Below, piece by piece: positions 1-7,682 of a stretch of 29,703 bases of DNA. The translations under genes and the position numbers were made by a program. The notes below the pieces were generated by a model that made no database searches, was not told the origin of the DNA, and saw only the letters and a list, made by a program, of their open reading frames with translations. Positions within the stretch are counted from its first letter, which is position 1, and the number at the start of each line of letters is the position of its first letter. The stretch comes from JBBQIY01 sp964553035 (lineage in GTDB: Bacteria; Verrucomicrobiota; Kiritimatiellia; RFP12; UBA3636), in assembly GCA_964553035.1 (NCBI GenBank), contig CAZKJH010000033.1, positions 1 through 29,703 of the forward strand, read 5' to 3'.

Positions 1-114
1 GACTACTTCCCCAAACCGCCGTCCCGCTTCCCCAAACCTGTTGCTCTTCTTCGTCATTTTTTTAGGGCAGGCACCTCAACAAAACAAAATCGCACCCTCG
101 TCTGGAAAGTCTCC
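1..114. other. Left edge, no assignable gene
   Basis: No gene can be supported here. One plus-strand frame stays open from the window edge to a TAA near base 153, but its translation is rich in Pro, Lys and Arg and resembles no family I recognise. The 12-base string CTTCCCCAAACC occurs twice, near bases 7 and 30. In many Gram-negative genomes bamA lies just upstream of skp/ompH, but no BamA C-terminus, which normally ends in an aromatic residue, can be recognised. Confidence 0.3.
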
Positions 115-143
115 TTGCTGAAGAGAAGGCTCTGTAGTACAAT
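115..143 (+). promoter_or_regulatory. Probable sigma70-type promoter of skp/ompH
   Basis: TTGCTG (115-120) and TACAAT (138-143) are separated by 17 bases. The -10 box matches 5 of 6 consensus positions and the -35 box 3 of 6. Transcription would begin near base 150, leaving a leader of about 60 bases before the ATG at 214. Called by eye, without experimental support. Confidence 0.4.
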
Positions 144-213
144 CGCAACCTAAAATGCAACACAGCGTGCATGTAGTTTTTGGTGATATGTTCTAAGAAC
201 AAAACGAGGTCAA

Positions 214-813
214 ATGAAAAAAGTAAGGTTATTGGCAAGCATTGTGGTCGTGGCGGCTGTTTCAGCCTTCGCAGATGTTAAACTAGCAACGGTTGATATG
301 GAAGAGGTCATCTTGTCTCATCCGCAGACGGAAGAAAATAAGGCGAGATTGCAAGAAATGCAGAAGGATTTTGAAGGGCAGCGCGATGTGCTTCGTGAAA
401 AGATTAAGGGACTTTTGGAGGAATACAAGACGATCGCAAGAGAGGCTGGAAATGAGGCATTGAGTGAGATGGCACGCAACAAAAAGATCAATGAGGCACG
501 CGATCTGGAGCAGACGATTAAGCAGAACGAAGGCGACCTACGGAAACTTGTCAACGATCTCCAACGCAAGCTTCAGGAGAAGGAATTGCTTTTGTTCGAC
601 AACGTCATGTCTGATGTCAAGTTCGCCATCAACGGGATTGTGAAAGATGGTTCTTACGATCTTATTATTGACAAGTCGGCCATGCGCGCCGGTGCTCCGG
701 TTCCAGTCATCATGTATGCCAATGATAGCTTAGATGTGACGGACGCGGTCATCAAGGCAATCGGTGGCAAGAAGGTTGAAGACAAGAAGGTTGAAGACAA
801 GAAGGTTAAGTAA
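214..813 (+). CDS. skp: OmpH/Skp-family periplasmic chaperone
   Basis: A periplasmic holdase that keeps unfolded outer-membrane proteins soluble on their way to the Bam complex. The 199-residue product begins with a signal peptide (MKKVRLLASIVVVAAVSAFA, residues 1-20), then a short strand reading VKLATVDMEEVI, which is the usual start of a mature OmpH protein. Residues 40-125 are a long Glu/Lys/Leu-rich coiled coil, the tentacle region, followed by a strand segment (residues 140-185) that returns to the trimer core. The C-terminus carries a KKVED repeat. GAGG at 206-209 precedes the ATG. lpxD follows 83 bases later; the ompH-lpxD order is common among Gram-negative bacteria, so cotranscription is likely. 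It is somewhat longer than E. coli Skp (161 residues), mainly in the coiled coil and tail. Confidence 0.88.
   Translation: MKKVRLLASIVVVAAVSAFADVKLATVDMEEVILSHPQTEENKARLQEMQKDFEGQRDVLREKIKGLLEEYKTIAREAGNEALSEMARNKKINEARDLEQTIKQNEGDLRKLVNDLQRKLQEKELLLFDNVMSDVKFAINGIVKDGSYDLIIDKSAMRAGAPVPVIMYANDSLDVTDAVIKAIGGKKVEDKKVEDKKVK
769..810 (+). repeat. 15-bp tandem repeat coding the Skp tail
   Basis: The 15-base unit AAGAAGGTTGAAGAC occurs at 769-783 and 784-798, then a shortened third unit (799-810) runs into the TAA stop. It encodes the KKVED repeats at the C-terminus. Because the unit is a multiple of three, slippage would change tail length without shifting the frame. Confidence 0.9.
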
Positions 814-896
814 TATCTGCTTTCTGGTCTTCCACGGAATTTATTTTGGTTTTCTTCTGCGAAAACCAATATTTAAACCGTAACGAGGGGTTTGAA

Positions 897-1943
897 ATGA
901 AACTTATTGATTTGGCTAAGAGGCTGGGAGGACAGGTTCCAGTGGATGCCGGGGAGATTGAAGTCAAGGGCGTTGCTGCCTTGCGAGATGCAATGCGTGG
1001 CGACATTTCCTTCCTGTCGAACAAAAAGTACGCCAATCAGGTCGTGACGACCAAAGCCTCAGTCGTTCTGGTTCCTGAGGATTTTTCAGCGGAAGGGGCG
1101 ACGGCCGTTTTGTTGCATGTGAAATCGCCAGACAGGGCGTTTGCGGAGGTCGTTCCGTTATTCATACCGCCACCTGTGGTTCGTGCTCCAGGTGTTCATC
1201 CGACCGCTGTACTGGGCGAGGGTGTCCAGCTCGGCGAGGATGTTTTTATTGGTGCCTATGCGGTGATTGGCGATCAGGTTGTACTGGGTGATCGGGTCAT
1301 CGTAGAAGCGCATGTCGTAGTTGGTGATCGGTGTGTTATCGGCGATGACGCTCATTTTTATCCGCTGAGCTCAATCCGCGAAGGTTGCCGAATCGGCAAG
1401 CGCGTGACGCTACACAACGGCGTTGTCATTGGTAGCGATGGCTATGGGTATTCAACCGAGGTGCAGGCTGATGGCAGCGTTAAGGTCGAAAAGATTCCAC
1501 AGATGGGTATTGTGGAGCTTTGCGACGATGTCGAAGTTGGCGCCAATACGACCATCGATCGTGCTCGTTTTGGCATCACGAAGATTGGACGCATGACCAA
1601 GATTGATAATCAGGTACAAATCGGTCACAACGTTCAGATCGGCGAGTATTGCGGTATTGTCGCGCATGTTGGCATCGCGGGTAGTACACACTTGGGCAAC
1701 GGTGTGATGCTTTGGGGGCAGGTTGGGCTTGCGGGGCATCTGAACTTGGCCGACGGCGTTGAAGTGCTTGCGAAGTCCGGTGTTGCTAATGATTTGGAAA
1801 AAGGGGTATATTTGGGTTCTCCGGCGGTTGGCAGGCGAGAGGCCTTGCGACTGTTTCACGTGCCGAAGGCGGTTGAAAATCTTAAACGTGAAGTTGCTGA
1901 ACTGAAGGCGAAATTGAAAGCTTTGGAGGGAGAGGAATCATGA
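897..1943 (+). CDS. lpxD: UDP-3-O-acylglucosamine N-acyltransferase
   Basis: The third step of lipid A synthesis in the cytoplasm: transfer of a hydroxyacyl chain from acyl-ACP to the 2-amino group of UDP-3-O-acylglucosamine. The start at 897 is chosen over an upstream in-frame ATG at 846 because GAGGGG (885-890) is well spaced from it and the protein then begins MKLIDLAKRLGG, the usual LpxD N-terminus. The result is 348 residues, close to E. coli LpxD (341). Residues 1-95 form the uridine-binding domain; residues 100-320 are hexapeptide repeats of the left-handed beta-helix (for example LGEGVQLGEDVFIGAYAVIG). The segment VQIGHNVQIG contains the probable catalytic His. A charged helix ends the protein. 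The stop overlaps the galE start (ATGA), so the two are translationally coupled. The usual fabZ-lpxA partners do not follow. Confidence 0.95.
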   Translation: MKLIDLAKRLGGQVPVDAGEIEVKGVAALRDAMRGDISFLSNKKYANQVVTTKASVVLVPEDFSAEGATAVLLHVKSPDRAFAEVVPLFIPPPVVRAPGVHPTAVLGEGVQLGEDVFIGAYAVIGDQVVLGDRVIVEAHVVVGDRCVIGDDAHFYPLSSIREGCRIGKRVTLHNGVVIGSDGYGYSTEVQADGSVKVEKIPQMGIVELCDDVEVGANTTIDRARFGITKIGRMTKIDNQVQIGHNVQIGEYCGIVAHVGIAGSTHLGNGVMLWGQVGLAGHLNLADGVEVLAKSGVANDLEKGVYLGSPAVGRREALRLFHVPKAVENLKREVAELKAKLKALEGEES

Positions 1944-2911
1944 AGATTCTCGTTACCGGGGGGGCTGGATATATCGGGAGTGTCACAGCGAAACACTTGC
2001 TGGATGCTGGCCATTCGGTCATTGTCTTTGATAGCATGGAGCTGGGACACGCCGAGGCGGTAGATCCGCGCGCTTCCCTTGTGAAAGGCGATCTGCGCAA
2101 TGCTGACGATATTCTTAAGGTGATGGATAGGGTGTGTCCCGATGCAGTGATGCATTTTGCCGCTTACGCGCTTGTGGGTGAGTCCTCTGCGGATCCCGGG
2201 AAGTATTTTCGGAACAATGACTGTGGTGGGTTGAACCTTGCGGATGCCATGCAAGCTTGCGGTGTGAAGCGGATTGTGTTTTCTTCGACCTGTGCGACCT
2301 ATGGTCAGCCAGACGCGATGCCCATTACGGAAACGACGCCGCAGCGTCCAACGAACCCCTACGGTCAATCGAAGTTTATCTACGAACAAATGCTCGGGTG
2401 GTACGCAAGAATTCACGGGTTTCGTCCTGTTTTTCTTCGCTATTTTAATGCTTGCGGTGCAGAGGGCGACTTGGGTGAGGATCATGCACTTGAGACGCAT
2501 ATCATTCCCAATGTGCTGAAGGTGCCGCTTTGCCAGAAGAAGCATGTCGACATTTTTGGTGACGACTACAAAACGCCGGACGGAACGTGTGTGCGCGATT
2601 ATATCCACGTGTCGGATTTAGCGCGTGCGCATCTGCTGGCGATTACATCGGATTACGTAGGGGCGCTCAATCTTGGAACGGGAAATGGCTTCTCGGTAAA
2701 ACAGATTGTCGAGGCAGCACGCAAGGTTTCAGGCCATCCTATTCCCGCCGTCATCGGCCCCCGTCGTGCTGGCGATCCGGATTTTCTCGTTTCGGATCCG
2801 TACAAGGCATTTCACGAGCTTGGCTGGAAGGCGGAGTATACGGAACCCGTATCGATTATCGAAACGGCCTGGGCTTGGCATCAGAAATATCCGAATGGAT
2901 ACGTGCGGTAG
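1940..2911 (+). CDS. galE: UDP-glucose 4-epimerase
   Basis: Interconverts UDP-glucose and UDP-galactose using tightly bound NAD, feeding both the Leloir pathway and galactose-containing surface glycans. It is an extended short-chain dehydrogenase/reductase. The N-terminus has the dinucleotide-binding loop GGAGYIGS (residues 7-14). The catalytic Ser/Thr segment is SSTCATYG and the Tyr-Lys pair is in YGQSK. The RDYIHVSDLA motif typical of GalE is present near residue 220. At 323 residues it is slightly short of E. coli GalE (338). It overlaps lpxD by 4 bases, and with no galK or galT nearby a role in LPS sugar supply is more likely than galactose catabolism. The GH36-like enzyme 12 kb downstream could also release galactose. 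Confidence 0.93.
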   Translation: MKILVTGGAGYIGSVTAKHLLDAGHSVIVFDSMELGHAEAVDPRASLVKGDLRNADDILKVMDRVCPDAVMHFAAYALVGESSADPGKYFRNNDCGGLNLADAMQACGVKRIVFSSTCATYGQPDAMPITETTPQRPTNPYGQSKFIYEQMLGWYARIHGFRPVFLRYFNACGAEGDLGEDHALETHIIPNVLKVPLCQKKHVDIFGDDYKTPDGTCVRDYIHVSDLARAHLLAITSDYVGALNLGTGNGFSVKQIVEAARKVSGHPIPAVIGPRRAGDPDFLVSDPYKAFHELGWKAEYTEPVSIIETAWAWHQKYPNGYVR

Positions 2912-2943
2912 CCCTAATCCCTTCCCCCTTCCCCCTTAAACCC
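2912..2943 (-). other. G-quadruplex motif between galE and fucU
   Basis: The plus strand is a run of C-tracts (CCC, CCC, CCCCC, CCCCC, CCC) separated by 4, 2, 2 and 5 bases. The minus strand therefore has five G-tracts with short loops and satisfies the standard G-quadruplex pattern. It begins directly after the galE stop codon and ends 8 bases before the fucU ribosome-binding site. Folding would affect the template strand during transcription; any function is inference. Confidence 0.6.
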
Positions 2944-2959
2944 TGAATTTGGAGAGACT

Positions 2960-3397
2960 ATGTTAAAAGGAATTTCACCGCGACTATCGCCGGATTTGCT
3001 TTCGGCACTTTGCAGAATGGGCCACGGCGATGAAGTCGTGGTAGCAGATGGACATTTCCCAGGAGAGACCTTCGCTTCCCATGGTATCGTACGTGCGGAC
3101 GGACTCAGTGTCGTTCAGATGCTCGATGCCATTTTTCCGCTTTTTGAACTCGATTCTTACGTTGAATCATCGATTGTGACGATGGAAGCCGTTTCAGGGG
3201 ACACCCTCGATCCTCTCGTCGAGGCATCGTATCGTCGGACAGCAGACCAGCACGGTTTTGCGTGGGCCAAGATGAGCCGGATGGAACGATTTGCCTTTTA
3301 TGAACGAGCAAAGAGTGCCTTTTTGATCATCCAAACTGGAGACACGGCGAAATACGCTAACGTCATTCTCAAGAAGGGTGTTATACCCTGTTTGTAG
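2960..3397 (+). CDS. fucU: L-fucose mutarotase (FucU/RbsD family)
   Basis: A small cytoplasmic sugar mutarotase that interconverts alpha and beta anomers of a monosaccharide. The family contains FucU (fucose) and RbsD (ribose). The N-terminus MLKGISPRLSPDLLSAL followed by MGHGDEVVVAD matches the FucU branch, with the conserved catalytic His at residue 22. The length, 145 residues, is normal (E. coli FucU is 140). GGAG at 2951-2954 sets the ATG at 2960. It sits alone between galE and nrdJ with no other fucose gene adjacent. The putative glycosidase at 8719 has a GH29-like WFDG segment, so fucose release in the cytoplasm would give it a substrate, but this link is inferred. A short hairpin (3375-3389) closes the gene, followed by a 12-bp direct repeat (3391-3402 and 3403-3414). 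Confidence 0.85.
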   Translation: MLKGISPRLSPDLLSALCRMGHGDEVVVADGHFPGETFASHGIVRADGLSVVQMLDAIFPLFELDSYVESSIVTMEAVSGDTLDPLVEASYRRTADQHGFAWAKMSRMERFAFYERAKSAFLIIQTGDTAKYANVILKKGVIPCL

Positions 3398-3428
3398 ATG
3401 TTTTTGTAGGTGTTATTCATATTTGTGG

Positions 3429-3457
3429 TGGACATCTTCCCCGCTATACGCTATATA
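3429..3457 (+). promoter_or_regulatory. Probable nrdJ promoter
   Basis: TGGACA (3429-3434) and TATATA (3452-3457) are spaced by 17 bases. The -35 box differs from consensus at one position. The -10 box lies inside the NrdR-like palindrome at 3448-3463, the arrangement expected for NrdR repression. A leader of about 140 bases follows before the nrdJ start. Confidence 0.5.
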
Positions 3458-3463
3458 TAGGGT
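3448..3463 (+). promoter_or_regulatory. NrdR box
   Basis: The 16 bases ACGCTATATATAGGGT match the NrdR-box consensus acaCwAtATaTwGtgt at 14 of 16 positions. NrdR is the ATP/dATP-sensing repressor of bacterial ribonucleotide reductase genes, and the gene immediately downstream is a reductase. NrdR boxes usually come in pairs 15-16 bases apart; I do not see a convincing second box on either side. Confidence 0.65.
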
Positions 3464-3574
3464 TTGTTCTTCGAAACAGTCGTTTTTTAGAATAAAGGAT
3501 GGTTAATTTTTTAAAGGTGATCCGGAACCTGTTAGGTTTCTTGGTTTTTCCTAAGATCGTGTAAAAAAATGTTG

Positions 3575-3590
3575 TGTCGCCAAAGCGACA
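3575..3590 (+). promoter_or_regulatory. Hairpin directly before the nrdJ ribosome-binding site
   Basis: TGTCGC (3575-3580), a CAAA loop and GCGACA (3585-3590) form a perfect 6-bp stem ending two bases before the AGGGA ribosome-binding site. A second small dyad, AACCT/AGGTT (3526-3538), lies upstream. They could modulate translation or protect the mRNA. The leader has no recognisable cobalamin-riboswitch B12-box, although the enzyme needs adenosylcobalamin. Confidence 0.4.
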
Positions 3591-3604
3591 GCAGGGAAAA
3601 TAAA

Positions 3605-5851
3605 ATGAGCATGCAGGCACTTCAGGACTATGTTTTCACGTCAAAATATAGTCGGTTTATTCCAGAGAAACTACGACGCGAAACTTTCGAAGAGGCGGTG
3701 GATCGTGTTATCGATATGCACCGTAGGCATTTTCAAGAAAAAGGGATCGAGGTTGAGGATCTCTTGCAGGAGGCGCGAAAGGGAATGCACCTGAAGCTCG
3801 TGCTCGGGAGCCAGCGCGCTATGCAGTTTGGTGGCGATCCCATTCTGCGCAAGAACGCGAGAATGTACAATTGCACCACCTCTTATTGCGATAGGCCGCG
3901 CTTCTTTCAGGAATCCCTCTGGCTGCTACTGTGCGGCTCTGGTGTAGGCTTTTCTGTACAGACACATCACATAGCCAAGCTCCCGGCGATGGCTCGACCG
4001 CATGGTGAGGAAGTCGTTTTTCAGATTCCGGATACGATCGAAGGATGGTCTGATGCTTTGGGTGTAATGCTGTCCTCCTACTTTGTCGACAACCAGACGT
4101 TCCCAGAGTATTTTGGGAAGTTTATCAATTTTGATTATTCGCTGATCCGACCGAAAGGGTCTCCGATTTCCTCTGGTATGGGCCGGGCACCCGGTTCAGA
4201 ACCGCTTCGGCGCAGTCTTGAGGTGATCCGCAAGCTTCTCGACCGAGTGACCGAGGGACCTGATGCCGTCAAGATGCGTTCTGTCGATGCCTACGATATT
4301 CTGATGCACGCCTCGGATGCTGTGCTCTCGGGCGGGGTGCGCCGCAGTGCTTGCATCTGCCTGTTCTCGCCAGATGATGACCTCATGGCCACAGCCAAAA
4401 CGGGTAACTGGTTTATTGAAAATCCTCAACGCGCACGGTCGAATAATTCGGCGATCCTACTTCGCAATGCGACGACACGTACGCAATTTGCGAAGCTGAT
4501 GAAATCGGTCAAAGAATTTGGCGAACCAGGATTTGTCTGGACGGATAATCTGGAAGCCACCTTCAATCCATGCGTTGAAATCGGTCTGTATCCGCAGATT
4601 GATGGACAGAGCGGATTCGCGTTTTGCAACTTGTGCGAAATCAACATGGGGCGCGTAGACACTGCGGAGAAATTCATGAACGCTGCGCGTATCGCTGCGA
4701 TTCTTGGGACGTTGCAGGCGGACTACACAAGTTTTGGCTACCTAGGCGAGGTCAGCGAGCGCATCGCACGGCGCGAGGCGCTTCTTGGCGTTTCGATGAC
4801 GGGCATGATGGAGCATCCGGCGATTGCCTTTGATCCGAAATTGCAGCGCGAGGCCGCTCAGTTGATCTTAAAGACGAATGAAGCAGTGGCGGCTCGTCTT
4901 GGACTCAATCCGTGTGCACGCGCCACTTGCGTTAAGCCCGCAGGATCCACCTCCTGCATCCTCGGTACCAGTTCGGGAATTCATCCACACCATGCCCGCC
5001 GCTACTTCCGTAGAGCTCAGGCAAACGAAGACGAGTTGATGGTAGAGTTTTATCGTGCACAGAATCCGCTTTCGGTGGAAAAGTCGGTCTGGAATCCGAA
5101 TGGAACCGACGTTACCCTTATCTTCTGCATTCAGCCGAATTCCGAAGCGGTCACCAAAAACGATGTCAATGCTGTTCAGCTTCTGGAGTATGTCAAGACC
5201 ACAAAATTGAATTGGATTGATGCCGGCAAGGATCCGTCACGGTGTGCACAGCCGTGGCTCAGTCATAACGTCTCCAACACCATCAACGTACAGGATGACG
5301 AGTGGGGGGCTGTTGAGGCGTATATCTACGATAATCGTGAGGCTTTCGCAGGGATTTCACTGCTTCCCGAAGGCGGCGACTTGGACTATCCTCAGGCACC
5401 GTTTTGCTCCGTCCCCACGGCCATCGAAAACATCGGCTACTATGGCGATGGAGCCATGTATGCATCGGGAATCATTGAAGAAGCAATTGATGCCTTTGAC
5501 AACAACCTCTGGGCAGCCTGCGATGCCGTTCTGGGACGCGCTACCGACGATTTTAGCGAAGCACCCACGATCCCACCTGGAACCAGCGCCAAGGTTGCGC
5601 GCGCGATGATCGATGAGTTTTCGGCTAAACATGCATGGACGGTGAGGGCTCGAAAATTTGCCGCTAACTATTTTGGTAATGATGTATTGAAGATGACACG
5701 ATGCCTCAAACGCGTGAACAATTGCAAGCTGTGGGACGACATCAACCGCACGACACTGCCTGTCGACTACACCTTGATGGTGGAGCAGGCTGACAATACT
5801 ACGCTGACAGAAACAGTCGCGTGTGGTGGCGGAAAATGTGATATACTCTAA
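3605..5851 (+). CDS. nrdJ: Adenosylcobalamin-dependent ribonucleoside-triphosphate reductase (class II)
   Basis: Reduces ribonucleotides to deoxyribonucleotides with a thiyl radical generated from adenosylcobalamin, with or without oxygen. The start at 3605 follows AGGGA (3593-3597); an in-frame ATG at 3569 lacks a site and overlaps the leader hairpin. The 748-residue length fits the monomeric Lactobacillus leichmannii type (739). Visible features are an N-terminal Cys in YNCTTSYC (about residue 90) for the substrate disulfide; the GSGVGFSV loop; NPCVE (about 321-325) holding the Asn, radical Cys and Glu; FCNL (about 341) for the second disulfide Cys; VKPAGSTSCILGTSSGIHPHH in the barrel; and a C-terminal CGGGKC redox pair. 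No activase or small subunit gene is nearby, as expected for class II. lysS follows after 45 bases. Confidence 0.93.
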   Translation: MSMQALQDYVFTSKYSRFIPEKLRRETFEEAVDRVIDMHRRHFQEKGIEVEDLLQEARKGMHLKLVLGSQRAMQFGGDPILRKNARMYNCTTSYCDRPRFFQESLWLLLCGSGVGFSVQTHHIAKLPAMARPHGEEVVFQIPDTIEGWSDALGVMLSSYFVDNQTFPEYFGKFINFDYSLIRPKGSPISSGMGRAPGSEPLRRSLEVIRKLLDRVTEGPDAVKMRSVDAYDILMHASDAVLSGGVRRSACICLFSPDDDLMATAKTGNWFIENPQRARSNNSAILLRNATTRTQFAKLMKSVKEFGEPGFVWTDNLEATFNPCVEIGLYPQIDGQSGFAFCNLCEINMGRVDTAEKFMNAARIAAILGTLQADYTSFGYLGEVSERIARREALLGVSMTGMMEHPAIAFDPKLQREAAQLILKTNEAVAARLGLNPCARATCVKPAGSTSCILGTSSGIHPHHARRYFRRAQANEDELMVEFYRAQNPLSVEKSVWNPNGTDVTLIFCIQPNSEAVTKNDVNAVQLLEYVKTTKLNWIDAGKDPSRCAQPWLSHNVSNTINVQDDEWGAVEAYIYDNREAFAGISLLPEGGDLDYPQAPFCSVPTAIENIGYYGDGAMYASGIIEEAIDAFDNNLWAACDAVLGRATDDFSEAPTIPPGTSAKVARAMIDEFSAKHAWTVRARKFAANYFGNDVLKMTRCLKRVNNCKLWDDINRTTLPVDYTLMVEQADNTTLTETVACGGGKCDIL

Positions 5852-5896
5852 CCCGTCGATCTTCACAGCTTAATCCTTTATCAAAAACCAGAACCC

Positions 5897-7363
5897 ATGT
5901 CAGAAGAAACACAAACGATTCAAGAACCAGTAAAATCGGTCAGCGAATATCGCGAACAGCGCTTGGCCAACATGAAGGAACTCGAGGCGAGAGGCTATCC
6001 ACCTTTCGGATCGGCTTTTGCGCGAACCGCAAGGATTGCTGAAATCCGTGCCCGGTATGTCGAAGGGTTAACAGTTCATGCCGCTGGACGCGTCATGTCC
6101 GTTCGCGATATGGGCAAGACGATCTTCGCTGACCTTCGAGACGGCACCGATCGCATTCAGCTTTTCCTGAACAAGAACCATCTTGGTGATGACGCTTTTG
6201 CCGCCTATAAGTTCATCGACCTAGGCGATCATATCGGCGTCGAGGGTGAAATGTTCACGACGCGTACCGGCGAGATCAGTATCCGCGTTGAGAAATGGAC
6301 TTTGCTTTCGAAGGCACTCTTGCAGCCCCCCGAAAAATATCATGGACTACAAGACACCGAGGATCGTTATCGTCAGCGCTATCTCGATCTCGTATCAAAT
6401 CCCGAATCGCGTGATCGCTTCAATAAGCGCATCGCGATCATGCATGAAATCCGTAGTTTTCTAGAGGCCCGAGGTTTCCAAGAAGTGGAAACACCCATGA
6501 TGCAGCCTCAGCCGGGTGGTGCGGCAGCGCGTCCGTTTAAGACGCATTACAACGCTCTCGATTGTACCATGTTCATGCGCATTGCACCGGAGCTTTATCT
6601 GAAGCGCCTTCTCGTCGGCGGGTTCGACAAAGTGTTCGAGATGAACCGCAACTTCCGCAACGAAGGTCTCGACCGCACACACAACCCGGAATTCACGGTG
6701 CTTGAGGTTTACGAGGCATTCGGTGATCGTCTGTCCATGAAGAACATCATCGAAGGCTTGATTCCACATCTCTGCGAGAAGGTCATGGGAACGATGAAAA
6801 TTCAATACGGTGATGGTGAACTCGACTTCACGCCTCCGTATCGCGAAGTGGCTTACAAGGATCTCGTCACCGCGCGCATGGGTGCGAACTGGTTTGACCT
6901 TAGCCCCGAAGCGGCACACGCCGCCGCGATGGTTGCTGGCGTGTCTTGCGATCCGAAATGGAGCCATCTGCTCATCACACACGAGGTCTACGACAAACTC
7001 ATCGAGAAGGCACTCTTCCAGCCAACGTTTGTGACGCGCATTCCGCGCCAGTTTATTCCGCTAGCTAAGACCTGTCGTGATGATCCCGAGCTTGCTGATG
7101 TCTTCGAATTCGTCGTGGGCGGGCGAGAACTCTGCCCCGGCTATACGGAACAGAACAATCCGCTTGCCCAGCGCGAGGCATTTGAAAATCAGGCTGGTGA
7201 TGAAGTTGAGAAAGTCGACGAGGATTTTATCACGGCACTTGAATGCGGTATGCCCCCGGCCGGTGGCTTCGGACTCGGCATCGACAGGCTTGTTATGATG
7301 CTGACGAGTACCGAAGCGATTCGCGACGTGATTCTTTTCCCACAACTTAAGCCGCGCTCGTAA
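5897..7363 (+). CDS. lysS: Lysyl-tRNA synthetase, class II
   Basis: Charges tRNA-Lys with lysine in the cytoplasm. The 488 residues are close to the usual class II LysRS length (about 500). Residues 60-150 are the OB-fold anticodon-binding domain (HAAGRVMSVRDMGKTIFADL). The catalytic core has motif 2, RNFRNEGLDRTHNPEFT (about 250-266), and motif 3, GGFGLGIDRLVMML (about 463-476). A PPFG segment near residue 35 is typical of the family. The ATG at 5897 lacks a clear Shine-Dalgarno sequence; 45 bases separate it from nrdJ, and no separate promoter or terminator is evident between them, so read-through from nrdJ is likely. Confidence 0.96.
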   Translation: MSEETQTIQEPVKSVSEYREQRLANMKELEARGYPPFGSAFARTARIAEIRARYVEGLTVHAAGRVMSVRDMGKTIFADLRDGTDRIQLFLNKNHLGDDAFAAYKFIDLGDHIGVEGEMFTTRTGEISIRVEKWTLLSKALLQPPEKYHGLQDTEDRYRQRYLDLVSNPESRDRFNKRIAIMHEIRSFLEARGFQEVETPMMQPQPGGAAARPFKTHYNALDCTMFMRIAPELYLKRLLVGGFDKVFEMNRNFRNEGLDRTHNPEFTVLEVYEAFGDRLSMKNIIEGLIPHLCEKVMGTMKIQYGDGELDFTPPYREVAYKDLVTARMGANWFDLSPEAAHAAAMVAGVSCDPKWSHLLITHEVYDKLIEKALFQPTFVTRIPRQFIPLAKTCRDDPELADVFEFVVGGRELCPGYTEQNNPLAQREAFENQAGDEVEKVDEDFITALECGMPPAGGFGLGIDRLVMMLTSTEAIRDVILFPQLKPRS

Positions 7364-7376
7364 CAGAATTCAGGAG

Positions 7377-7505
7377 AGAGGGAGTAGGGCGTAAGGCGTA
7401 GGGCGTAGTTTCCGCTGGGGGCACCCCAGACCCCGTTTGAAAGAGGGAGTAGGGCGTAGGGCGTAGGGCGTAGTTTCCGCTGGGGGCACCCCAGACCCCG
7501 TTTGA
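7377..7505 (+). repeat. Two 65-bp tandem repeats with hairpin and G-tracts
   Basis: The units 7377-7441 and 7442-7505 (last base diverged) differ at one internal position (A at 7394, G at 7459). Each contains a run of GGGCGTA heptamers followed by a perfect hairpin, CTGGGG-GCA-CCCCAG (7415-7429 in unit 1), and ends in CCCCGTTTGA. In unit 2 the heptamers give four GGG tracts with 4-base loops (7445-7468), a plus-strand G-quadruplex motif. The rest of the gap to 7682 is non-coding: a GA-rich stretch at about 7571-7628 and three closely spaced TTTCATG-like strings at 7670-7694. Confidence 0.9.
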
Positions 7506-7682
7506 GTGTGGTGGAGTGCTGTGGTTGAGCTCGGAGAAAACTTTGTCGCGAACTTTGTCGGAAACATTCGAATGGAATCGAGAACGGGAATAAGGACGGG
7601 AACGAAGACGAGGAGGAAGAGCGAGTAAGTAGGTGGATTAAGTATACTGTTTAGGTAATCGAAAAAGATTTCATGAAGTTTC

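Noticed and set aside
1856..2608. 250-codon minus-strand frame opposite galE
   Set aside because: galE has all catalytic motifs on the plus strand; the antisense frame has no domain.
3398..3604. Cobalamin riboswitch before nrdJ
   Set aside because: No B12-box (GCCACTG-like) or conserved riboswitch core is visible; only short hairpins and the NrdR box.
3569..3604. Upstream ATG at 3569 as the nrdJ start
   Set aside because: It has no Shine-Dalgarno sequence, would add a non-conserved 12-residue extension, and the added codons overlap the leader hairpin and the better ribosome-binding site.
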